From positions 1 through 64,000 of the IMG/VR virus record IMGVR_UViG_3300032334_001923: a DNA stretch of 64,000 nucleotides; one strand, written 5' to 3'. The position numbers were made by a program, and so were the translations under genes. The notes under the pieces were generated by a model. The model ran no database searches and was not told where the DNA came from. It saw only the letters and a program-made list of their open reading frames with translations. The DNA is from a virus. Positions 1-8,523 of the stretch are shown piece after piece. The stretch's first letter is position 1. Each line of letters begins with the position of its first letter.

Positions 1-881
1 GAGTTAACGGGTCTTCTGGAACATCAGGAAGCTCGGGATCTAGTGGATCTTCAGGAAGCTCTGGATCTTCTGGAACAAGAGGATCTTCTGGAACCTCGGG
101 TAGCTCAGGATCTAGTGGATCTTCAGGAAGCTCTGGATCTGCAGGAACGTCTGGAGTTAACGGGTCTTCTGGAACATCTGGAACTTCAGGATCTAGTGGT
201 TTATCTGGTCTAGATGGAACAGCAGGATCTTCTGGAACTTCAGGCTCTTCAGGAACCTCAGGTAGCAGAGGATCTAGTGGATCTTCAGGAAGCTCAGGAT
301 CTTCTGGAAGCTCAGGATCTTCTGGAACATCAGGATCTGCTGGAACCTCAGGAGCTGGAGGATCAGCATATCCATCTTTTCAAGGCACAGTAGATGCTGG
401 AGATTATTATTCTATTGATTTCTTCACGCTCTTTAATGGATTGACTTGGGATACTTGGACGTTCCAAAACTTCTCTGCTGGATTTGTGATAGACTATGCT
501 ATTTCAGCAGGCAACTATTCAGGAGATCCTGGAAATAACTTCTGGAGAATATCTAAAAGAGCTGGTCAAATTCATGGGTATATTGATAATTTTGGTGGAT
601 ATGGAGGCGGAATTGCTCCCATTCCAACTCCTGCCAATTGGACGCCGTATGCTGACCAATACGCAGTCCAATCATATGACGTGAATTCAAGATCTCTCCC
701 ATCAGGACCTCCGCAGTACACTTGGTATGGGGATCAATTCACCGATATATTAAACGATTCTGTTAGACTTTTCTGTACTATCGATATAGCTGTAACTGGA
801 TATCCTACACTTATTATAGAAAATAGATCAACAGCTCAAATTTGGTATAATATTCAGGTTAATAGGTATATAAATCTATAA
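1..881 (+). CDS. Collagen-like tail fibre protein, 5' end outside the window
   Basis: The open frame enters from the left edge (first full codon at base 3) and ends with TAA at 879-881. About 39 Gly-X-Y triplets come first, nearly all GSS, GTS or similar, with rare GLD, GTA, GVN and GTR. A non-repetitive domain of about 170 residues rich in Tyr, Trp, Gly and Asn follows. Gly-X-Y repeats are known in phage fibres, where they form collagen-like trimeric stalks; the C-terminal domain is probably the tip or a trimerisation domain. An internal ATG at 441 exists but lies inside this domain, so it is not the true start. Two large appendage paralogues and a glycosyltransferase cassette lie downstream. 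The density of Ser and Thr makes it a plausible glycosylation acceptor, which is inference. Function as a fibre is likely; receptor and exact position are unknown. Confidence 0.75.
   Translation, partial: VNGSSGTSGSSGSSGSSGSSGSSGTRGSSGTSGSSGSSGSSGSSGSAGTSGVNGSSGTSGTSGSSGLSGLDGTAGSSGTSGSSGTSGSRGSSGSSGSSGSSGSSGSSGTSGSAGTSGAGGSAYPSFQGTVDAGDYYSIDFFTLFNGLTWDTWTFQNFSAGFVIDYAISAGNYSGDPGNNFWRISKRAGQIHGYIDNFGGYGGGIAPIPTPANWTPYADQYAVQSYDVNSRSLPSGPPQYTWYGDQFTDILNDSVRLFCTIDIAVTGYPTLIIENRSTAQIWYNIQVNRYINL
9..359 (+). repeat. Gly-Ser-Ser / Gly-Thr-Ser coding repeat
   Basis: About 39 consecutive 9-base units encode Gly-X-Y triplets. Longer DNA copies recur: GAGTTAACGGGTCTTCTGG occurs at the left edge and again near base 155, and GGATCTAGTGGATCTTCAGG recurs several times. 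This suggests expansion by recombination or slippage. The phase breaks at about base 350-359, where the non-repetitive domain starts. Confidence 0.9.
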
Positions 882-921
882 CACTAATTTTTAGGATACA
901 TAAACTATAAAATAGAAATAA

Positions 922-3054
922 ATGCCAACCCCTTTTTATTCCCAAACCGGACCCACATATAGAGACAGGATGTCGGTAAATCAGTCTCTCAAAGTTAAAG
1001 ACTCCATCTTTTCAGGGGAAGAGATTTTATTGATTGAGGATAACGTTACGACTATTAGAGCCTCTTTTTTTGGAAATCCCCAACAATTTCGTGCGGCATA
1101 TAAGAGAAGCAGAATTAATTGGTATCTAGCCCAGCTCTCTTATAAGGATGTCAGATCCCCAATTTGGTTTAGAGCAATCTCTGTTTTTAGGGGGAATAAT
1201 ACCGCAGCTGGTGATTTTACTACTTACTCTAAAAGACATGTTATATTAGAGAAACCCTTTGCACTTTTTGATTGGACATCTATCGGGGATGCCTTTGCAA
1301 ACTGGAAGTCAACTTTTGATAACGGAGCCGAGAGATTTAGCGAGGCCTCTCTGTATATTCAGCTTTACATTCCATGTAACGGACTCATAGAACCCCCACA
1401 TATTAAAGCACTGGTCAACACATCCTATCAGGATTTAGTTCCAACGTGGGAATCCGAGCCTTCATATCAGACGCATTACACCAGATGGTTTAAGATTGGA
1501 AATCTAACTGGCTGGCCTGGACTAGTGGGAGGATGGGCCAGTTGGATAGCTGATCTTAATAACAACGGCCAAAGCTTAGGAAACGTTATTCTTGACTGTG
1601 TGGGCTCATCAAAGCCATTCGGACTGGATAATAGTTATTACTCTGCACAAAACTGCTGGGAGGATCTCTGGACTGTTATGAGTGATAATTATTCTTCAGA
1701 TATTCAAAATACAGATTGGCAAGATATATTTTTCTATAACATCTATCTCGAGGAGAAGGGCAGGATCTTTAAAAAACCCATTTCACCTATCAGAGGATTC
1801 AAGTACGAGGCCAGACCGGTTCCTCAAAATGGACAGACTGGCTATGTGCCAGGATCTAGTAGATTTATGATCTTTGCATCTTTTAGACCTGCAATAGGAG
1901 GAAGTGACTTCTGTAAGTTTGAGAGAACTTGGACCTATGTATACGATGACACAGGTAGGCCCGTTATTAATACCGGACAAACTATTCCTTACGTCTTCCA
2001 AAAACTCACTTACCGAATGACAGAATCGGATGAGGTGCTTTGTCTTAAACAGAGTTTCCAGAGTTATCTCGGGGGTGAACCCAGATACGCCTGGGATTGG
2101 TTTTCAAGTGAGCAGTATAATACAGAGTATTACAATCCTAAAGACCCTTTTAATACCCAATTCTATTCTGCAGTCTATTCTACCTATGATAGATTTAATT
2201 ATGGAGGAGGTCTTCAGCTAACCCCATATTCAGCAGCTTGCTATGCAGTGAAGTTAGTCCCAGAGGAGCCTGCGGATTGGGGACCTGGTGGTGCTAATTG
2301 GCTGAATGTAATAGCAGACCTAAACACCAGGGCGGAAGAGAAATCCGGGCACGTCCCCCAATATCTACTTGATAACCCAGGAACTGTCGATCCCCGGGTT
2401 GGATTTATTTTAAGTGCCGAGTATTACGATATCCGGGATCTTGTTGACATCTTCAACGGTTATGGTTTAAACAATCAGTATTGCATAACTGTTGGTTATC
2501 AGTTTAGATTTGCTCTTTTTCCGGATAAGGCCACGTCATTGATCTATAATAGACCACAGGAGGCTTCAACTATATCCGGCGGACTAGGTGGAATTATGAC
2601 TTTCAAAGAGGAGAGATTCTCTGTGCCTTTTTGGGTATCCCCTTACACTCCAGCCGATCCTAAAGCACCTCTTGGAACTTCTACTATCCCTGGATTTGTT
2701 AATAGAGGTATGAACTCAGATGAGATAAGACTATATTCCCTTTTTTTGAACACAGGGCCATTCCCAATATTAATAAAGCATAAAAACCACATTATGTCTA
2801 AAATGAGACCAGGGAACGTTGAGATCAGATTCTGTACGTGGAAGAGCTATGATTACACATCAGCCCAGAATGCTAACGGGTGGTCAACTATAGATTATTA
2901 CGATGCCCAACCTAAGGCAGAATTCGGGAGATTTGCCAACAAGAAGCTGATCTTAAAAAAATACGGAAAGAACTTAACCTTTCACTTGGTGTATGAAGGT
3001 AGTTCACCTGATCATTTATTGCCACAGTACATCGAAGTGAACTACCCAGGATAA
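922..3054 (+). CDS. Large virion appendage protein, copy 1 of a tandem pair
   Basis: This 710-residue protein has no family I recognise. It is a paralogue of the next gene. Shared landmarks in order are KVKDS(I/V)FSGEEILL near residue 25, YIQLYIPCNGLIEPPHI near 150, EEKGRIFKKPISPIRGFKYE near 285, YGGGL.LTPYSAAC near 430, LFPDKATSL near 535 and KKLILKKYGKNLTFH near the C-terminus. It is rich in aromatic residues and has no signal peptide or membrane segment. Its place between a collagen-like fibre and an S74 fibre tip suggests a tail or baseplate appendage. The ATG follows an A-rich leader without a clear Shine-Dalgarno, as usual in Bacteroidota. Confidence 0.6.
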   Translation: MPTPFYSQTGPTYRDRMSVNQSLKVKDSIFSGEEILLIEDNVTTIRASFFGNPQQFRAAYKRSRINWYLAQLSYKDVRSPIWFRAISVFRGNNTAAGDFTTYSKRHVILEKPFALFDWTSIGDAFANWKSTFDNGAERFSEASLYIQLYIPCNGLIEPPHIKALVNTSYQDLVPTWESEPSYQTHYTRWFKIGNLTGWPGLVGGWASWIADLNNNGQSLGNVILDCVGSSKPFGLDNSYYSAQNCWEDLWTVMSDNYSSDIQNTDWQDIFFYNIYLEEKGRIFKKPISPIRGFKYEARPVPQNGQTGYVPGSSRFMIFASFRPAIGGSDFCKFERTWTYVYDDTGRPVINTGQTIPYVFQKLTYRMTESDEVLCLKQSFQSYLGGEPRYAWDWFSSEQYNTEYYNPKDPFNTQFYSAVYSTYDRFNYGGGLQLTPYSAACYAVKLVPEEPADWGPGGANWLNVIADLNTRAEEKSGHVPQYLLDNPGTVDPRVGFILSAEYYDIRDLVDIFNGYGLNNQYCITVGYQFRFALFPDKATSLIYNRPQEASTISGGLGGIMTFKEERFSVPFWVSPYTPADPKAPLGTSTIPGFVNRGMNSDEIRLYSLFLNTGPFPILIKHKNHIMSKMRPGNVEIRFCTWKSYDYTSAQNANGWSTIDYYDAQPKAEFGRFANKKLILKKYGKNLTFHLVYEGSSPDHLLPQYIEVNYPG

Positions 3055-3072
3055 CCTTAATAAAAATATACA

Positions 3073-5184
3073 ATGCCAGTCACATTTTCAAGTATAGGAG
3101 TCACATCCAGAGATTATAAATACATTAATAACTCTGTTAAGGTAAAGGATTCAGTTTTCTCAGGAGAGGAGATCCTTCTCTTCGAGGATAATGTTTTCAC
3201 TGGTAGAAGATTTTACCCTTCTGAGCAGGGGTTAAGCTCCCCCAACATCTGGATGACATTTATGAAGAGATCTAGAATTATGTGGTACTATAATACCTAT
3301 AATTCTAATGCCGAATCTCCCATATGGTTTAGAGCTGTTACTGTGATGCAGGGAAACGTTGTACTGGGATATGAAACTTTTAGTAAAAGACATGTTCTCC
3401 TAGAAAGGCCTCTCTCAAGTTTCAATTTTTCTGCCGTTCGTACGGCCTGTGTGGATTGGGTTCAAAACATATTCGACAATGGAGGAAGACGTGATAATAA
3501 CTTTTCGCTCTATATTCAGCTCTATATTCCGTGTAACGGTCTTATTGAACCTCCACATATTGCTTCACTGGTTAACACCTCTTATCAGGATCTCTCCCCA
3601 ACTTGGGAGGCTGTGGTTTCCTATTCTTCCCACTATACCAGATGGTACAATTGGGGTAACTTAACATCATTCAATGGTATATTTTACCATTGGCAACCTA
3701 GGATATCTAGCCTAGGTCCTGCTTCTTTCTTCGGTTCAATTTATAAATACATTGATAGTGATGTTGGTGGTGGGAATGGTCTATTATGGGGAAGGGATTA
3801 CTCTACATATTCACCATTTACACTTTGGATATCATGGTGGCAGTGGTTTAGTAATCTTTTTGAAGAGGTGGATCTTTGGGATTTTTTAGGTGCAAACTTA
3901 TATCTGGAGGAGAAAGGCAGAATTTTTAAAAAACCGATTTCCCCAATTAGAGGATTCAAGTACGAGTATCCAAATAGACGCACCCTTTATGGAGGAGGAC
4001 AGTATCCACAAATATTTGGCAGCGTTACTCTAGTTCATAACAACTGGAATATATTTTCATTGGATTGTCCGCAGCTTGGCAATCCTGCTCTTGGTACTAT
4101 TTGGAATTTCACGCAAGATTCTAAGCAGGGTAGATCTTATAATAATCTAAATTACGAGCCAGTTAGCAACTACCAAAAGCTCACTTATAGAATGACACAG
4201 TCTCCTGATGTCATCACGGTAAAACAGGCAACGACTTCATCGGGAGGCCCAAATTATGCTTGGGAGGTGATTGACAGTCGGGCTAATAAGAATTATCTCC
4301 CCCATGATCCCTTTAATTTAAACGCCAATTACCAAAACGGTTATAGCGCCGACAACCGCTATAGTTATGGAGGAGGTCTAAATCTAACACCATACTCTGC
4401 AGCTTGTTTTATTGTTCAATTATGTGGTGATATAGATATCAATCAGCTTAATACTCTCCTTAATGAATCAGCTGAGGCCTACTCGGGACACTTGCCTCAA
4501 ATAACAAACCTCTCTCCGAGTATTCTATATGGATTTGTGGTTAGTGCGGAGTACTATGATCTAAATAGTCTTCTGGATGTGTTAAACACTATAGTTCTGC
4601 CCAATCTAAACGGAGTAAGAATATGGCAGGGTTACTACTTTAAACTGGCTCTTTTTCCAGACAAAGCCACATCTTTGGTTTACACCCTACCTGCCGAGGT
4701 TTCTAAATCTTTATTGGGTGGAGACCCAGGTGTTAATAGTAGATCACATATTCTCGGAGCTCTCTTAACTTTCAAAGACGAGAGAATGACCGTCCCAATG
4801 TGGACTTATTCAAGATTAGCTTATCCATCTAAAGCTCCGATGCAGAATTTTTCTAATCTGAATTCAGCAGAGATCAGACTAGGTAATCTAGTTGGTGGTT
4901 ATATTGGGTTACCTATAAACGATAAAAGAGGTTTTTTTAACAAAATGAGACCGGGTAATGTTGAGATGCGATTCTGCACTTTTAAGCCCAATTGGTATAC
5001 ATCTTCAACAAATATGAATTCAGAATCTCCCTTTGATCAAAATCGTAATGAATTCGGAAGACTGGCAGATAAAAAACTCATTTTAAAAAGATATGGAAAA
5101 AATCTAACTTTCCATGTGGTTCTTGATAAAAGTCCCTCTGATGTACTTCTACCGCAAAGTGTTGAAGTCTACTATCCTGTATAG
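3073..5184 (+). CDS. Large virion appendage protein, copy 2 of a tandem pair
   Basis: This 703-residue protein is the tandem paralogue of the preceding gene and starts 18 bases after it. The two align over their whole length through the shared blocks listed there. They differ most in the middle (about residues 195-265 and 310-380) and around residues 480-520. Such a pattern, with a conserved frame and variable loops, is typical of structural proteins with different surface-binding parts. The pair could form a hetero-oligomer or act at successive positions of one appendage. No enzymatic motif is visible. Confidence 0.6.
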   Translation: MPVTFSSIGVTSRDYKYINNSVKVKDSVFSGEEILLFEDNVFTGRRFYPSEQGLSSPNIWMTFMKRSRIMWYYNTYNSNAESPIWFRAVTVMQGNVVLGYETFSKRHVLLERPLSSFNFSAVRTACVDWVQNIFDNGGRRDNNFSLYIQLYIPCNGLIEPPHIASLVNTSYQDLSPTWEAVVSYSSHYTRWYNWGNLTSFNGIFYHWQPRISSLGPASFFGSIYKYIDSDVGGGNGLLWGRDYSTYSPFTLWISWWQWFSNLFEEVDLWDFLGANLYLEEKGRIFKKPISPIRGFKYEYPNRRTLYGGGQYPQIFGSVTLVHNNWNIFSLDCPQLGNPALGTIWNFTQDSKQGRSYNNLNYEPVSNYQKLTYRMTQSPDVITVKQATTSSGGPNYAWEVIDSRANKNYLPHDPFNLNANYQNGYSADNRYSYGGGLNLTPYSAACFIVQLCGDIDINQLNTLLNESAEAYSGHLPQITNLSPSILYGFVVSAEYYDLNSLLDVLNTIVLPNLNGVRIWQGYYFKLALFPDKATSLVYTLPAEVSKSLLGGDPGVNSRSHILGALLTFKDERMTVPMWTYSRLAYPSKAPMQNFSNLNSAEIRLGNLVGGYIGLPINDKRGFFNKMRPGNVEMRFCTFKPNWYTSSTNMNSESPFDQNRNEFGRLADKKLILKRYGKNLTFHVVLDKSPSDVLLPQSVEVYYPV

Positions 5185-5193
5185 ATATATAGG
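5184..5193 (+). promoter_or_regulatory. Probable late promoter (GATATATAGG)
   Basis: The motif begins on the last base of the preceding stop codon. It matches the GATATATA element found before many structural genes in this window. It would start a short transcript ending at the terminator at 5277-5330. Confidence 0.5.
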
Positions 5194-5196
5194 ACA

Positions 5197-5330
5197 ATGC
5201 GCAACTCATCATACATTATATCTATGTGGCGCGGTAAATGAAGCTTCGACCTTCGAAATACAAAGTGGCTTCGATAAACGGGGTTTCGATCTGACTTTAC
5301 AACCAGTCTCCCCGTTATTTTTTTTTTTTG
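5197..5330 (+). ncRNA. Candidate short transcript (small RNA or micro-ORF pair)
   Basis: This intergenic stretch has its own late-type promoter at 5184 and a strong terminator at its end, so a transcript of roughly 130 bases is expected. It also holds two tiny ORFs joined by an ATGA overlap: 5197-5241 (MRNSSYIISMWRGK) and 5238-5294 (MKLRPSKYKVASINGVSI). The second runs into the 5' arm of the terminator. Neither peptide is recognisable. A small RNA, a leader peptide pair or chance are all possible. Confidence 0.35.
5277..5330 (+). terminator. Rho-independent terminator
   Basis: AACGGGG (5277-5283) pairs with CCCCGTT (5310-5316) across a 26-base loop. ATTT and a long T-run reaching 5329 follow. 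It separates the short unit from the S74 gene, whose own promoter starts immediately after. Confidence 0.75.
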
Positions 5331-5338
5331 ATATATAG
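5330..5338 (+). promoter_or_regulatory. Probable late promoter (GATATATAG)
   Basis: The motif directly follows the terminator T-run and lies 15 bases before the ATG at 5354 of the S74 tip gene. Placement right after a terminator supports a promoter role. Confidence 0.6.
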
Positions 5339-5353
5339 TTAAATTGATATAAA

Positions 5354-5941
5354 ATGCCAACAGACGGTAAAAAAGTAAGAAGACAGGCGGCAAGACACAC
5401 CGGAAGATACGTTGCATACGGAAGTGCAAATGCACTGGGACACTGGCCTGAACCCTCTGATTTCGGAGACAGAATTCTTTTTGTTAACGCAGAAGGTGTT
5501 ATGGGGGGAAATGATGACTACTGGCCGGTTGAGTACGCTAGACAACATCATGAGTGGAAACCGGTTACTGCCGCATATGCTTTTGTGGCTGAGTTTGCAA
5601 ACACTGTATCTGATGCTAAGTTAAAGACTAACATCGTTCCTATTCAGTCAGGCGATGGAGTCATAGATCTTTTAAATCCCGTACATTTCAACTGGAACAG
5701 TGTGTCTAAAAGAGATCAGGATATTCTAGAATCTGGATTTATAGCACAAGAGGTTGAGCAGATTCTTCCCTGTGCTGTTCATGAGATTAATAATCCTCAG
5801 ATTGGAACGAAGACAAAAATATTGGACTACCACAAGATAATACCTCATCTAGTTAAATACACAAAGGATCTCTCTGCAAAAGTTTCAGACCTAGAATCAA
5901 GACTTGCAGCTCTTGAATCCCAAATTTCTAATCCATCTTAA
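5354..5941 (+). CDS. Tail fibre tip with S74 self-cleaving chaperone domain
   Basis: The 195-residue protein ends in an intramolecular chaperone domain of the peptidase S74 type. The hallmark SDAKLK is at residues 86-91, giving the expected Ser86 and Lys91 dyad. A conserved body follows (LNPVHFNWN, GFIAQEVEQILP, LDYHKIIPHLVKYTK), and then a C-terminal heptad coiled coil. The family trimerises fibres and then cuts itself off just before the Ser. The part left in the virion would be only about 85 residues, unusually small, so this is either a short tip or a trans-acting chaperone module for a neighbouring fibre. It has its own promoter and sits after the appendage pair. Confidence 0.85.
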   Translation: MPTDGKKVRRQAARHTGRYVAYGSANALGHWPEPSDFGDRILFVNAEGVMGGNDDYWPVEYARQHHEWKPVTAAYAFVAEFANTVSDAKLKTNIVPIQSGDGVIDLLNPVHFNWNSVSKRDQDILESGFIAQEVEQILPCAVHEINNPQIGTKTKILDYHKIIPHLVKYTKDLSAKVSDLESRLAALESQISNPS

Positions 5942-5990
5942 ACCCCGAAATCTTTACGTTTTTTATCTCTATAAAAGATAAAAGCAAAAG

Positions 5991-6284
5991 ATGGAAAATC
6001 AAGCACCTTTACAGGAAAATCAAATTAAAATGTCAGACGAGCTTATCCTAGAGATCCAAGCTCTTAGAGACGAATTGACCCAAAATGTGGTTAGAATCGG
6101 AAGACTGAATGTTCAGCTTTCTTTTTATCGTAAGGATATGGAGATCATTAATAATGAGCTCAACTCTCTTTATCAGGCTGCAGAATCTATTTCTATTAAA
6201 GAAGACGACATCCAAAGAAAAGTTGTTGAACAGTACGGTGGTGGTAAATTAGATTTTGAAACTGGAATTTTTACTAAAGAGTAA
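5991..6284 (+). CDS. Small coiled-coil protein heading the glycosylation cassette
   Basis: This 97-residue protein is mostly a predicted coiled coil (heptad pattern about residues 12-75, for example ILEIQALRDELTQNVVRIG). Its tail contains GGGKLDFETGIF. An 8-base inverted repeat, TTTTATCT/AGATAAAA at 5961-5983, lies just before the start. The gene ends 6 bases before the GT4 glycosyltransferase. It could be a small fibre or whisker part, or a scaffold for the enzymes; nothing decides. Confidence 0.55.
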   Translation: MENQAPLQENQIKMSDELILEIQALRDELTQNVVRIGRLNVQLSFYRKDMEIINNELNSLYQAAESISIKEDDIQRKVVEQYGGGKLDFETGIFTKE

Positions 6285-6290
6285 TAATCG

Positions 6291-7274
6291 TTGGAGGAGA
6301 TAAAAAACATAGAACAAGATAGTAGTGGTGTGATTGTTTATATCACGCCACATCTTTCTACCGGAGGCCTTCCCCAATATCTCTTAAAGAAAATAGAGAG
6401 GTTCAGCAGATTTTCAACTATATACTGTGTCGAGTATTCGTACTATGGTGCTTCGTATGTCGTTCAGAGAGATAAGATATCTAGATTATTAGGTGATAGA
6501 TTTATATCATTAGGAGAAAAATCCGATTTGATTAAACATCTCAAAGAAATAAATCCGGATATCGTCCACTTCGAGGAGATAGTCGAAACATTTGTTGATG
6601 ATGAGATCCTATCTCAGATTTACAGAGATGATAGAAAATATTACATCTGTGAAACGTGTCATAGCTCAGATATATCCCCATCGATAAAAAGATTTTATCC
6701 CGATAAATTCATTATGGTTTCTCCGTGGATTAAGAATAAATTCGAAGTCCTTAATATTCCGTCTGAGATTCTTGAATATCCCATTGAGAAATTTACTTCA
6801 AGAAGGGACCTGGCTATTAGATCTCTGAGCTTGGACGTAAGAAAGAAACACGTAATCAACGTAGGTTTATTCACTTCGGGTAAAAATCAAAGCGAGCTTA
6901 TCGAATACGCTAGAGCACTAGCTAATCTGCCTATAGAGTTTCATTTTATCGGAAATCAAGCACCAAATTTTTCTGACTACTGGGGTCCTTTAATGAATAA
7001 TCTTCCTCCTAACTGCAGAATATGGGGCGAAAGACCTGATGTTGAATTATTCTATCAGATTGCTGATCTCTTTGTTTTCACCTCTAATTTCGAATTGAAT
7101 CCTTTGTGTGTTAAAGAGTCACTCTCATGGGGAAATAAGATACTATTAAAACCTCTTGAAACTTATATGTCTATCTATGACGATAATCCAAATGTTGGAT
7201 ATCTGACAGATGACAAGAACTTAAACGTGAGCATGATTCTTCAATCATTAGAACTTGTTAAAAAAATAGATTAA
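6291..7274 (+). CDS. GT4-type glycosyltransferase
   Basis: The 327-residue protein has the two-domain GT-B layout. The N-terminal part starts VIVYITPHLSTGGLPQYL, a GG-containing loop typical of GT4 enzymes. The C-terminal Rossmann part runs KKHVINVGLFTSGKNQSELIEYARAL, FHFIGNQ and DLFVFTSNFELNPLCVKESLSWG, including the E-x7-E-like nucleotide-sugar region. The start is TTG; no upstream ATG fits, and the next internal ATG would remove the acceptor domain. It follows the coiled-coil gene by 6 bases and is followed after 1 base by the heptosyltransferase, so the two enzymes are probably made together. It may extend or prime the glycan placed by its partner. Donor and acceptor are unknown. Confidence 0.8.
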   Translation: MEEIKNIEQDSSGVIVYITPHLSTGGLPQYLLKKIERFSRFSTIYCVEYSYYGASYVVQRDKISRLLGDRFISLGEKSDLIKHLKEINPDIVHFEEIVETFVDDEILSQIYRDDRKYYICETCHSSDISPSIKRFYPDKFIMVSPWIKNKFEVLNIPSEILEYPIEKFTSRRDLAIRSLSLDVRKKHVINVGLFTSGKNQSELIEYARALANLPIEFHFIGNQAPNFSDYWGPLMNNLPPNCRIWGERPDVELFYQIADLFVFTSNFELNPLCVKESLSWGNKILLKPLETYMSIYDDNPNVGYLTDDKNLNVSMILQSLELVKKID

Positions 7275-7275
7275 G

Positions 7276-8472
7276 ATGTTTGAAATAAACCCTAAGGGAT
7301 TCTCAGTTTACTCAGACCTTTTAAATGGTTCATTAGAGAAGAAAAGCTCTATGCCATCCTTTGTATACTCTTTTAATGGCTGCACCAGAGTTGATGTCAC
7401 TGCATCAGGTTTTAAAAACCTCTCTTTTGTTGCCAATTTTTTTGAAGAGAATAACCATATCTACTCTTGCACACTAGGATCTGGAATGTTTGGAAACATT
7501 TTAAAAGCATGGGTTTCTGATTGGAGAATAGAGATGAAAGACTCGGATGGTAAAATAATTGACACGCATTCTTTCCTAGAAGATTTAAAAAAATCTAAAA
7601 TTCTAATCAGATTTGATAGTAGTTCATTAGGAGACACCATAGCATGGATGGGGTGTGTTAAACCCTTTATGGAGAAATATTCTCCTGGGTTTGTTTACGT
7701 CTCAACTTTCTACAACGATCTTTTTAAATCAGAATATCCTGAAATTGAATTTATAGAACCCAACACAAACTACAGAGATGCAAAGATCATCATTGGATTA
7801 GGTTGGTACACAGAGTCCGATAGAAATGTGCATAAGAGAGATCCAAGAACTATACCTCTTCAATCCGTTGCAGAGGATATACTGGGTCTTTCTTTAGATA
7901 AAGAGCAAAGACCTAGAATTTCTAAAACCTTTAATCCTCCTCCTGTGGAAGGAAGATATGTATGTATTGCAACAGAGTCAACCGCTGGAGCCAAGTATTG
8001 GCATCATCCCGGAGGTTGGCAAAAACTCGTCGATCTCCTAAACACACTAGGTTATTCTGTTGTCGTTATACAAAAACAGTCAACCACTCTTAAAAACGTT
8101 ATAGACAGAACTGGAGATCTGCCTCTAAACGAGAGGATTAGCGATCTTCTTGGTTGCGATTTCTTTATAGGGATAGGCTCTGGACTTTCATGGCTTGCTT
8201 GGGGTTTGGATATTCCTGTTGTTATGATATCTGGATTTAGTCAACCATTTTGTGAATTCTCAGATAAAACTCTTAGAATAATCAACACCAAAGTTTGCCA
8301 CGGATGCTTCAATAATCCGGATCATAAATTTGACAAAGGAGATTGGTGGTGGTGCCCAGAACATAAAAACACATCTAGACACTTCGAATGCACCAAATCT
8401 ATTACTCCTCAGGAGGTTTTAAGACAAATCTTAAATTCAAATATAGCTGAATGGAAACATTCTGCTTCTTAA
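7276..8472 (+). CDS. Autotransporter-type protein O-heptosyltransferase (TibC/AAH family)
   Basis: The 398-residue protein matches the bacterial autotransporter heptosyltransferase family, which moves heptose from ADP-heptose to Ser residues of proteins. The N-terminal part has WRIEMKDSDGKIIDTHSFLEDLK followed by LIRFDSSSLGDTIAWMG. The GT9-like core has IPLQSVAEDILGL, ESTAGAKYWHHPGGWQKLVD and GSGLSWLAWGLDIPVVMISGFSQP. The C-terminal metal finger is complete: Cys341, Cys344, Cys360 and Cys372 in the context CHGC, GDWWWCP and ECTKS. In this family the finger binds iron and is required for activity. Known members sit beside autotransporter adhesins in proteobacteria; here the neighbours are phage fibre genes. 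A phage-encoded heptose kinase lies at 34574-35626. The family call is strong; the acceptor, probably a Ser-rich fibre, is inferred. Confidence 0.88.
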   Translation: MFEINPKGFSVYSDLLNGSLEKKSSMPSFVYSFNGCTRVDVTASGFKNLSFVANFFEENNHIYSCTLGSGMFGNILKAWVSDWRIEMKDSDGKIIDTHSFLEDLKKSKILIRFDSSSLGDTIAWMGCVKPFMEKYSPGFVYVSTFYNDLFKSEYPEIEFIEPNTNYRDAKIIIGLGWYTESDRNVHKRDPRTIPLQSVAEDILGLSLDKEQRPRISKTFNPPPVEGRYVCIATESTAGAKYWHHPGGWQKLVDLLNTLGYSVVVIQKQSTTLKNVIDRTGDLPLNERISDLLGCDFFIGIGSGLSWLAWGLDIPVVMISGFSQPFCEFSDKTLRIINTKVCHGCFNNPDHKFDKGDWWWCPEHKNTSRHFECTKSITPQEVLRQILNSNIAEWKHSAS

Positions 8473-8495
8473 AGAGAATGGCTTTCTCTAGGGAT

Positions 8496-8505
8496 GATAT
8501 ATAAG
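8496..8505 (+). promoter_or_regulatory. Probable late promoter (GATATATAAG)
   Basis: It lies in the 51-base gap between the heptosyltransferase and the next large structural gene, 18 bases before its ATG. It matches the repeated late motif. Confidence 0.6.
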
Positions 8506-8523
8506 AGAAAGTACTAGAGGAAG

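Noticed and set aside
9-359. GGATCT-rich repeats as non-coding satellite or assembly artefact
   Set aside because: They keep an open frame of perfect Gly-X-Y triplets that continues into a folded domain, so a coding collagen-like repeat explains them.
5197-5330. tRNA gene
   Set aside because: A TTCGA-like stretch is present, but no acceptor stem, D-arm or anticodon arm can be formed.
5941-5990. Host-type promoter before the coiled-coil gene (TACGTTTT)
   Set aside because: The TTTG is incomplete and no T-run lies 16-17 bases upstream, unlike the four accepted sites.
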